From Candidatus Omnitrophota bacterium (GTDB lineage: Bacteria > Omnitrophota > Gorgyraeia > Kaelpiales > Kaelpiaceae): a stretch of 5,166 bases of DNA. Of this stretch, positions 1 to 3,678 are shown piece after piece. Position numbers and translations under genes: made by a program. The DNA lies in contig JAQUNS010000068.1 in NCBI GenBank assembly GCA_028717465.1, forward strand, positions 1 through 5,166. The letters are read 5' to 3'. The notes under the pieces are model-generated. The model worked only from the letters and a program-made list of their open reading frames with translations. It was not told where the DNA came from and searched no databases. Position 1 is the first letter of the stretch. Every line of letters begins with the position of its first letter.

Positions 1-684
1 AAATTCTATCAAAACTTTGGCATAGAAGCTGAATTCACAAGCCATCCTTTAAGAGACGTAGTTAAAACAACAATGGCTAAGGATGATTTTTTAAAAAAAT
101 ACAATCTTAGCAAAACAGCAAAAAAAATATTCCTGATGCCCGGATCCAGAAAAAAAGAATTTGAAATACATATGCCTATCATAACTAAAGCGCTATCTAA
201 AATAAAACTAAACCATGACATCGAACCACTGCTGCTGCTGCCTAAACATATGGCAAACCTGATAGCGCATAATAATTTATCCGGTTTCAGAGTAATTATA
301 GGCGATGCTTATAACGCCATGCACCATTCTGATCTAGGAATAGTTGCTTCAGGTACTGCTACTTTAGAAGCAGCATTGTCAGGCAACCCCTTTGCGGTCA
401 TATATAAAACATCCTTGATAAACTACTTGATATTGAAACCGCTGGTAAAAGTCCCGCAGATAGGCATGGTCAATCTTATTATAGGGCATGAAGCAATGCC
501 GGAATTAATACAATATAAATTAACCCCTCAAAAACTTCAAAATATTGTCTTAAAGATGCTCAACGATGCAGATTATTACAAAGGCCTTAAAGCAGAACTC
601 TGTAATTTCAAAGACAGGTTAGGCCAGGAAAATGCTGCCCAAAAAGCAGCAGAATACATATTAGGCTTTCTGAATAAGCGATAA
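1..684 (+). CDS. lpxB: Lipid-A-disaccharide synthase, 3' part (5' end outside window)
   Basis: LpxB is a GT-B glycosyltransferase (family GT19). It joins UDP-2,3-diacylglucosamine to lipid X to form the lipid A disaccharide at the inner face of the cytoplasmic membrane. The reading frame is open from base 1, so 227 residues are visible; the usual family length is about 380, so roughly the N-terminal 150 are missing. Visible landmarks, counted from base 1: SHPLRD at residues 14-19 (the conserved HPL), LMPGSRKKE at 45-53 (family LPGSRxxE, UDP-sugar domain), SGTATLEAA at 117-125, the PFAVIYK strand just after it, and IGMVNLIIG followed by PELIQ at about 154-171. The ATG at base 73 is internal and not the start, because the upstream codons already encode conserved LpxB sequence. 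The stop is TAA. The gene converges on hisF, and no clean terminator follows. Seen: motifs and open frame. Known: family function. The identification is secure. Confidence 0.94.
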   Translation, partial: KFYQNFGIEAEFTSHPLRDVVKTTMAKDDFLKKYNLSKTAKKIFLMPGSRKKEFEIHMPIITKALSKIKLNHDIEPLLLLPKHMANLIAHNNLSGFRVIIGDAYNAMHHSDLGIVASGTATLEAALSGNPFAVIYKTSLINYLILKPLVKVPQIGMVNLIIGHEAMPELIQYKLTPQKLQNIVLKMLNDADYYKGLKAELCNFKDRLGQENAAQKAAEYILGFLNKR

Positions 685-703
685 CACAACCAAATTCCAA
701 TAT

Positions 704-767
704 AGTATCACGTTCTAACGTTTCCACGTTTTCACATTCAAACATTCCCACGTGTTAACGTTTTCAC
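704..767 (-). repeat. Degenerate octamer tandem array between lpxB and hisF
   Basis: Read on the minus strand from 767 to 704, the gap between the convergent lpxB and hisF genes divides exactly into eight 8-bp units of the form GTKNNAA(C/T). GTGAAAAC lies at 760-767 and again at 728-735, GTGGAAAC at 720-727 and GTTAGAAC at 712-719; the others are looser. The register is kept without a slip over 64 bp. It has no coding potential and forms no clean terminator hairpin. A related array with the same octamer lies at about 3259-3306. No known function; a degenerate minisatellite or a protein-binding array are both possible. Confidence 0.7.
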
Positions 768-784
768 TTTTTACCTGATACTTG

Positions 785-1570
785 CTACTTATCCATGCGT
801 ATAGCTACGCCTTTACCGGAAAGATAATCCTTGGCCTCTTTTATGGTAAACTCCCCGTAATGAAAGATAGATGCCGCCAAAACAGCATCGCAACCAGCAA
901 TCTTAAAGGCCTGATAAAGATGCTCTAAATTGCCGGCGCCTCCTGAAGCTATTACCGGAATATTAACCGCCTCAACTATCTCTTTTGTCAATTCAAGATC
1001 ATAGCCGTCTTTTGTGCCGTCTTTATCCATGCTGGTCAGCAGAATCTCACCTGCCCCAAGATCTTCAACCTTTTTTGCCCACTCTATCGCATCCAGCCCG
1101 GCCGCCTCTCTGCCCCCGGTAATATACACCTCCCATCCTAGTTTTTTATTTTTAATCTTTAATTTTTTATTTAACTTCGCGTCTATCGCAACAACTATAC
1201 ACTGGCTGCCAAATTCTAAAACCGCAGACTTTATTAAATCTGGATTCTTAACCGCTACTGTATTCATGGACACCTTGTCTGCCCCGGCCCTAAGCAGCCT
1301 GTTTATGTCATCTATACTCTTTATCCCTCCGCCAACCGTCAGAGGAATAAATACCTGCTCTGCCGTCCTGGTTATAACATCCAACATAGGGCCCCTATCT
1401 TCAAAAGAAGCCGCAATGTCCAGAAATACAAGCTCATCGGCACCCTGCTGATTGTAAACCTTAGCCTGTTCAACAGGATCTCCGGCATCTTTTAAGTTAA
1501 CAAAGTTTATGCCTTTAACTACACGGCCGTCTTTAACATCAAGGCACGGTATTATCCTTTTTGCCAGCAT
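785..1570 (-). CDS. hisF: Imidazole glycerol phosphate synthase, cyclase subunit HisF
   Basis: HisF is the (beta-alpha)8-barrel subunit that uses ammonia from HisH to convert PRFAR into imidazole glycerol phosphate and AICAR, linking histidine and purine synthesis in the cytoplasm. The start [16 protein letters not shown] is canonical, and both catalytic aspartates fall at their textbook numbers, D11 and D130 (VVAID). Phosphate-binding glycines are at VGGGI 79-83 and ASGGAG 208-213; [11 protein letters not shown] is at 179-189 and AASIFH at 232-237. At 261 residues it is slightly longer than the usual 250-258, because residues about 133-145 after D130 hold a Lys/Leu/Ile-rich insert (see 1142-1174). 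The ATG shares its A with the hisH stop codon (TAATG), and a strong GGGAGGT ribosome site lies 4 nt upstream, which fixes the start. The stop is TAG. The canonical sequence argues for true histidine biosynthesis rather than the HisF-like proteins of O-antigen loci. Confidence 0.98.
   Translation of the reverse strand: MLAKRIIPCLDVKDGRVVKGINFVNLKDAGDPVEQAKVYNQQGADELVFLDIAASFEDRGPMLDVITRTAEQVFIPLTVGGGIKSIDDINRLLRAGADKVSMNTVAVKNPDLIKSAVLEFGSQCIVVAIDAKLNKKLKIKNKKLGWEVYITGGREAAGLDAIEWAKKVEDLGAGEILLTSMDKDGTKDGYDLELTKEIVEAVNIPVIASGGAGNLEHLYQAFKIAGCDAVLAASIFHYGEFTIKEAKDYLSGKGVAIRMDK
1142..1174 (-). repeat. Heptamer AT repeat inside hisF coding sequence
   Basis: On the plus strand this stretch reads as consecutive 7-bp units TTTTTTA (1142), TTTTTAA (1149), TCTTTAA (1156) and TTTTTTA (1163), plus a partial TTTAA. 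On the coding strand it is translated in frame as [12 protein letters not shown], immediately after the DAK that follows catalytic D130. Compared from memory with Thermotoga HisF (DAK-RVDGE-FMVF), the loop is about eight residues longer here. Seen: heptamer period and lysine-rich translation. Inferred: a short-period repeat has expanded within, or inserted into, a tolerant loop of an essential enzyme. Confidence 0.6.
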
Positions 1571-2262
1571 TACAACCTCCCGCTAACTATTTTAGCAAAA
1601 TTGGAAAAAATTTTTATACCTAAACCAACACTCTTCTCCGGATGAAACTGCATCCCATAGATATTATCCTTACCGATAACAGAGGTAAATTCTAATCCAT
1701 AATCGCTGATGGCCATTATGCAGCCCTCGTCTTCCGGCTCTACATAATAAGAATGAACAAAATAAAAATACGAATTATCTGATATTCCGTCGAACAATCC
1801 AATCTTTGATTTTTCCTCTAAAGATTCAGCAAATTTTTCGGGATCATTTTTTATATTTAATATTTTATCTTTGATTTGAATCTGATTCCACCCCATATGG
1901 GGTATCTTTACTGTTTCAGGGAACTTAACTACCCTGCCTTTAATTATATCGAGGCCTTTGAACTTGCCATGCTCTTCGCTCTCCGTAAAAAGAAGCTGTA
2001 AGCCAAGGCATATCCCTAAAAACGGCACCCCAGCCCTGATTCTTTCTTTTAAGGCATCTATTAAATTTAATCTCTTTAGATTCTCAATGCCTTTACCGAA
2101 AGCCCCTACTCCGGGAAGAACTATTGCTGAGGACCGCAGGATATCTTCCCTGTCTCTTGAAACTAGTAACTTTATGCCTAAACCTCTGGATGCAAGCTCT
2201 AAAGCCTTTGATACGCTGTGTAAATTGCCCATGTTGTAGTCGACAACAGCAATAAATTTCAT
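1570..2262 (-). CDS. hisH: Imidazole glycerol phosphate synthase, glutaminase subunit HisH
   Basis: HisH is the class I glutamine amidotransferase that hydrolyses glutamine and passes ammonia through the HisF barrel. Visible motifs: VVDYNMGNL near the N terminus, PGVGAFG at 50-56 (oxyanion region), the nucleophile elbow GICLGLQLL with Cys85, PHMGWNQ at 121-127, [12 protein letters not shown] at 165-176, and QFHPEKS with catalytic His207 and Glu209. The 230 residues exceed the usual 195-215; most of the excess is a charged stretch at about 131-155, between PHMGWNQ and [17 protein letters not shown]. It overlaps hisF by one base and its 3' codons carry the hisF ribosome site, implying translational coupling that suits a 1:1 complex. 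The ATG gives the canonical N terminus but has no Shine-Dalgarno site; a promoter lies so close that the mRNA may be leaderless. No hisA, hisB or hisI adjoins, so the pathway is dispersed at least on these sides. Confidence 0.98.
   Translation of the reverse strand: MKFIAVVDYNMGNLHSVSKALELASRGLGIKLLVSRDREDILRSSAIVLPGVGAFGKGIENLKRLNLIDALKERIRAGVPFLGICLGLQLLFTESEEHGKFKGLDIIKGRVVKFPETVKIPHMGWNQIQIKDKILNIKNDPEKFAESLEEKSKIGLFDGISDNSYFYFVHSYYVEPEDEGCIMAISDYGLEFTSVIGKDNIYGMQFHPEKSVGLGIKIFSNFAKIVSGRL
1575..1581 (-). promoter_or_regulatory. Strong ribosome binding site of hisF inside hisH
   Basis: GGGAGGT on the minus strand lies 4 nt before the hisF ATG, within the last codons of hisH (Gly-Arg-Leu-stop). 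It is close to a perfect complement of the 16S rRNA 3' end and fixes the hisF start at 1570. The contrast with the absence of such a site before hisH is striking. Confidence 0.85.
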
Positions 2263-2272
2263 AATTTATGAT

Positions 2273-2299
2273 ATTATAGAATAAAATGTATATTGACAA
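2273..2299 (-). promoter_or_regulatory. Predicted sigma70-type promoter of hisHF
   Basis: On the minus strand TTGTCA (2294-2299, 5 of 6 to consensus) and a perfect TATAAT (2273-2278) are separated by 15 bp. An alternative -10, TAATAT (2271-2276), gives the ideal 17-bp spacer. Either way transcription would begin about 2264-2266, only 2-4 nt before the hisH ATG at 2262, so the message would be essentially leaderless. This fits the lack of a Shine-Dalgarno site. The 15-bp spacer is shorter than optimal, which is the main doubt. Confidence 0.55.
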
Positions 2300-2321
2300 G
2301 AATAAACAATAAGTTTAGATT
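2293..2321 (+). promoter_or_regulatory. Predicted sigma70-type promoter of the exported protein gene
   Basis: A perfect -35 TTGACA (2293-2298), a 17-bp spacer and a -10 TAGATT (2316-2321, 4 of 6) point right. The predicted start, 7 nt beyond the -10, is base 2328, exactly the G of the GTG start codon. The -35 overlaps the -35 of the divergent hisH promoter on the near-palindromic TTGACAA, so the two polymerases would compete for the same bases. Confidence 0.55.
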
Positions 2322-2327
2322 AAAACT

Positions 2328-2807
2328 GTGATCCGAAAATTCAATATAATATCGGTAAGCCTGCTTCTTTTCATATATATATTGATACTCAATTTTATCA
2401 ATCTGGTATCTGCCGAAAAAACAAAGATAACCGCTATTCTGGCTAATCTGGAAAATAATAAGATGCAGATACAGAAAAACTTTTATTTAACGATAGAAAC
2501 AGTCGATGACTCTAAAACAATAACAGTAGATTTTTGGAAGCTAGATCCGGATAATAAGAAACCCGGAGATTATCTTGGCAGCGCTACTTTGAAAAGGGGC
2601 ATTCTAACAATAGATATAAAAGATAAAAACTTGGTTAACATTTTAAATAACCCTTACATGCCTGTTGCCGAGTTGACTGAAGAAGGAACAGCCAGAGACT
2701 GGAAAGTAAAATACGGACCCGGTACAGCATCCCACCTTCAATCGATAGCCAGAGATTCCTGGCGTTGGAACTACCTTTCTAAAATAGAAACAATCACTGC
2801 GGATTAA
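2328..2807 (+). CDS. Hypothetical exported protein with signal peptide
   Basis: I do not recognise this 159-residue protein. The N terminus is a good Sec signal peptide: Met-Ile-Arg-Lys, then a long hydrophobic core (about residues 6-27, rich in Leu and Ile) and a likely cut after VSA at 27-29, before Glu-Lys. There is no lipobox cysteine and no second membrane span, so a soluble periplasmic or secreted product of about 130 residues is inferred. The mature part looks like a small beta-rich domain (ITVDFWKLDP, GSATLKRGILTIDIKDK), followed by a Trp-containing C terminus (DWKVKYGPGTASHL, RDSWRWNYLSK). GTG is the only sensible start: an in-frame TAG lies 10-12 bases upstream and there is no alternative ATG before the signal peptide. 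No Shine-Dalgarno site is present. It is a single gene diverging from hisH; downstream there are only repeats. Confidence 0.82.
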   Translation: MIRKFNIISVSLLLFIYILILNFINLVSAEKTKITAILANLENNKMQIQKNFYLTIETVDDSKTITVDFWKLDPDNKKPGDYLGSATLKRGILTIDIKDKNLVNILNNPYMPVAELTEEGTARDWKVKYGPGTASHLQSIARDSWRWNYLSKIETITAD

Positions 2808-2828
2808 AAAATCTCTTCTTGCCCACCT

Positions 2829-2872
2829 TGCCCACCTCCGAGGTGGACAATGCCCACCTCCGAGGTGGACAA
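2829..2872. repeat. Two adjacent identical 22-bp repeats, each a palindrome
   Basis: Bases 2829-2850 and 2851-2872 are identical 22-mers placed end to end. Each contains CCACCTC-C-GAGGTGG (2832-2846 and 2854-2868), a perfect 7-bp inverted repeat around one central base. A partial half copy (CCACCT) lies just upstream at 2823-2828. The RNA of either strand would fold into compact GC-rich stems in an otherwise AT-rich region. They begin 21 bases after the stop of the exported-protein gene, but no U-run follows, so they are not a classical terminator. Confidence 0.85.
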
Positions 2873-2894
2873 AATTTCGTGCTTGTTTTCCAGT

Positions 2895-2909
2895 CCACCT
2901 CCGAGGTGG
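2895..2909. repeat. Third copy of the CCACCTC/GAGGTGG palindrome
   Basis: The same 15-bp palindrome as at 2832 and 2854. Its flanks are swapped (GT on the left, GC on the right) relative to the first two copies (GC left, AC right), which suggests opposite orientation. It abuts the first copy of the 56-bp element at 2911. Confidence 0.8.
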
Positions 2910-2910
2910 G

Positions 2911-2966
2911 CGGGGTAACTAAAACTAGAGATTTTTCTACGCTTTGCTTGAAAAATCTAAGTTTTA
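2911..2966. repeat. 56-bp direct repeat, copy 1 (hairpin-forming)
   Basis: Identical base for base to 3029-3084. It starts CGGGGTAACTAAAACTAG and ends CTAAGTTTTA. Inside, TAAAACT-AG-AGATTTTTC pairs with GAAAAATCT-AAGTTTTA around a 12-nt loop (TACGCTTTGCTT), giving an imperfect stem of about 16-17 bp. Perfect identity between copies implies recent duplication or an active repeat family. Confidence 0.9.
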
Positions 2967-3028
2967 ACAGATCTAACCCCTTGCCTTGGCAAAGTCAGAA
3001 ATCTCTGCGATATTTCCGACTCAGGCTT
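2967..3028. repeat. Hairpin-rich spacer between the two 56-bp copies
   Basis: This 62-bp spacer is itself built of inverted repeats: TTGCC-TT-GGCAA (2981-2992), and AGTCAGAAAT (2993-3002) facing ATTTCCGACT (3012-3021), a 10-bp stem with one mismatch. No credible coding sequence. With the flanking copies it makes a 174-bp unit of structure A-B-A at 2911-3084. Confidence 0.65.
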
Positions 3029-3084
3029 CGGGGTAACTAAAACTAGAGATTTTTCTACGCTTTGCTTGAAAAATCTAAGTTTTA
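3029..3084. repeat. 56-bp direct repeat, copy 2, next to tRNA-Thr
   Basis: Exact copy of 2911-2966. It ends 5 bases from the 3' end of the minus-strand tRNA-Thr gene, so its long hairpin is the first structure in RNA reading out of that tRNA. It may affect 3' end formation, or may simply have landed there. Confidence 0.9.
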
Positions 3085-3089
3085 GTAAA

Positions 3090-3161
3090 AGCCGGGGAAG
3101 GGATTTGAACCCTTGGCCTGAGCTTTACGAAAGCCCTGCTCTGCCACTGAGCTACCCCGGC
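3090..3161 (-). tRNA. tRNA-Thr (anticodon CGU)
   Basis: On the minus strand the gene folds completely. Acceptor GCCGGGG pairs with CCCCGGC; D stem GCTC/GAGC; anticodon stem GGGCT/AGCTC (one G-U pair) with loop TTCGTAA and anticodon CGT; 5-nt variable loop; T stem AAGGG/CCCTT with loop TTCAAAT. CGU reads the threonine codon ACG, and the G1-C72 and C2-G71 pairs match known bacterial threonine identity elements. Base 3090 gives discriminator U. CCA is not encoded, so it must be added after transcription. Its own promoter lies at 3217, and a 12-bp palindrome sits in its leader. Confidence 0.96.
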
Positions 3162-3176
3162 AGGCATTAGTCGTAA

Positions 3177-3188
3177 GTCACTAGTGAC
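3177..3188. repeat. 12-bp perfect palindrome in the tRNA-Thr leader
   Basis: GTCACTAGTGAC is perfectly self-complementary and lies 15 nt upstream of the tRNA-Thr 5' end, downstream of the predicted start site (about 3210). It could be a dimeric regulator site or part of the precursor RNA fold; nothing in the sequence decides between these. Confidence 0.5.
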
Positions 3189-3216
3189 AAGATAAAATAA
3201 AATCTAACAGCAAGAA

Positions 3217-3232
3217 ATTATAGCATAAAAGA
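3217..3232 (-). promoter_or_regulatory. Extended -10 promoter of tRNA-Thr
   Basis: On the minus strand TCTTTTATGCTATAAT ends in a perfect TATAAT (3217-3222) preceded by TGC, the extended -10 element. The same 16 bases stand upstream of tRNA-Phe. No good -35 is visible at 16-18 bp (only T-rich sequence), which an extended -10 can tolerate. Predicted start about 3210, leaving a leader of about 48 nt. Confidence 0.7.
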
Positions 3233-3258
3233 AATAATACAAAAATATAGGAATAAAT

Positions 3259-3306
3259 CTGAAAATATAGAGACGTGTTAACGTGAAAACGTCTAAACGA
3301 GATAAG
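3259..3306 (+). repeat. Octamer array between the tRNA genes
   Basis: The core is three consecutive 8-bp units: GTGTTAAC (3275-3282), GTGAAAAC (3283-3290) and GTCTAAAC (3291-3298). Weaker units in the same register are CTGAAAAT and ATAGAGAC before, and GAGATAAG after. The unit family is the same as in the lpxB-hisF gap (704-767) but lies on the opposite strand; the 12-mer ACGTGTTAACGT occurs in both. Confidence 0.6.
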
Positions 3307-3317
3307 CATCTATCTCG
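3298..3317 (-). other. Hairpin downstream of tRNA-Phe, possible weak terminator
   Basis: CGAGATA (3298-3304) and TATCTCG (3311-3317) form a perfect 7-bp stem with a 6-nt loop, 39 bases past the 3' end of tRNA-Phe. On the minus strand it is followed by TTTAGACGTTTT, a poor U-tract, so a terminator role is only possible. Confidence 0.35.
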
Positions 3318-3355
3318 CTTAAAACAAAGAGGGGCTTGGTCGAGGAATAAAAAAA

Positions 3356-3428
3356 TGCCGAGACCCAGAATCGAACTGGGGACGCCAGGATTTTCAGTCC
3401 TGCGCTCTACCTACTGAGCTATCTCGGC
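3356..3428 (-). tRNA. tRNA-Phe (anticodon GAA)
   Basis: On the minus strand the cloverleaf is complete: acceptor GCCGAGA/TCTCGGC with discriminator A (base 3356), D stem GCTC/GAGC with loop AGTAGGTA, anticodon stem CAGGA/TCCTG with loop CTGAAAA and anticodon GAA (reads UUC and UUU), a 5-nt variable loop, and T stem CCCAG/CTGGG with loop TTCGATT. CCA is not encoded; the next bases are a T-run, ending in ATTCC. It is transcribed from the promoter at 3513-3540 through a leader of about 78 nt that contains the heptamer array. Confidence 0.97.
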
Positions 3429-3431
3429 GTA

Positions 3432-3498
3432 AAGAGCTACCGGTTATTAGCTCTTAGCTGTTAGGAGAACAATTTCTCATCCCTTAAGCTATGAGCTA
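3432..3498. repeat. Heptamer array with three mutually pairing arms in the tRNA-Phe leader
   Basis: Minus-strand reading gives 7-bp units in one register: TAGCTCA (3492-3498), TAGCTTA (3485-3491), then three unrelated units, then TAACAGC (3457-3463), TAAGAGC (3450-3456) and TAATAAC (3443-3449). The same bases make alternative hairpins. AAGAGCTA (3432-3439) pairs perfectly with TAGCTCTT (3448-3455). TAGCTCTTAGCT (3448-3459) also pairs, with one mismatch, with AGCTATGAGCTA (3487-3498), enclosing a small GAGAA/TTCTC stem (3465-3478). The two long stems exclude each other. Confidence 0.6.
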
Positions 3499-3512
3499 TT
3501 ATTTAGTTATGG

Positions 3513-3540
3513 ATTATAGCATAAAAGATGATTTGGGCAA
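3513..3540 (-). promoter_or_regulatory. Promoter of tRNA-Phe
   Basis: On the minus strand TTGCCC (3535-3540, 4 of 6), a 16-bp spacer and TGC-TATAAT (hexamer 3513-3518) form a convincing sigma70-type, extended -10 promoter. The 16 bases 3513-3528 repeat exactly at the tRNA-Thr promoter. Predicted start about 3506. Confidence 0.75.
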
Positions 3541-3678
3541 GGGGATAAAATAATGCATGCCTTAAGCCTATTCACATCTAAATAACTATAGATAAAAATC
3601 GATAAAGCTGTGCAGGCTAAATCAGCTCCTCTTACTGCCGTAAATATAGATTATTTTAATTTATCTCTCTTGTTAAAA
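3541..3678. other. Intergenic stretch with nothing recognised
   Basis: Between the tRNA-Phe promoter and the methyltransferase stop codon I see no gene, no clear hairpin plus U-tract terminator for the minus-strand gene, and no repeat shared with the rest of the window. The base composition is AT-rich. Confidence 0.5.

Noticed and set aside
1014..1451. A 145-codon plus-strand open frame
   Set aside because: It lies wholly antisense within hisF, whose catalytic residues and start are unmistakable; its composition is Ser/Pro/Phe-rich, as expected for an antisense shadow.
1958..2239. A plus-strand open frame opposite hisH, and a minus-strand frame at 2093-2299
   Set aside because: Both overlap conserved hisH codons in other frames and show no family motifs.
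785..2262. HisH/HisF-like pair of an O-antigen amino-sugar pathway, suggested by the neighbouring lpxB
   Set aside because: HisF has the canonical [16 protein letters not shown] start, D11 and D130, and the full set of phosphate-binding motifs of the histidine enzyme; lpxB is convergent, not in the same operon.
2967..2995. Decayed tRNA fragment: the bases after 56-bp copy 1 (GATCTAACCCCTTGCC) resemble the tRNA-Thr T-arm region that follows copy 2
   Set aside because: The match needs gaps and covers only about 20 bases with no other cloverleaf part; it is equally explained by the local TTGCC/GGCAA hairpin.
2819..3040. A 73-codon plus-strand open frame over the palindromic repeats
   Set aside because: Its translation is simply the repeats read in frame (TSEVDNAH..., TSEVGG), there is no ribosome site, and it ends inside the second 56-bp copy.
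2829..3084. CRISPR array
   Set aside because: Repeats are adjacent or separated by unequal spacers, only two or three copies exist, the spacers are themselves palindromic and no cas gene is near.
3090..3161. Integrated element using tRNA-Thr as attachment site
   Set aside because: No integrase gene and no repeated copy of the tRNA 3' end were found in the window; only short palindromic repeats adjoin it.
3429..3512. T-box or riboswitch in the leader before tRNA-Phe
   Set aside because: The downstream product is a tRNA gene, not an amino-acid gene, and no conserved T-box sequence or aptamer core is visible.
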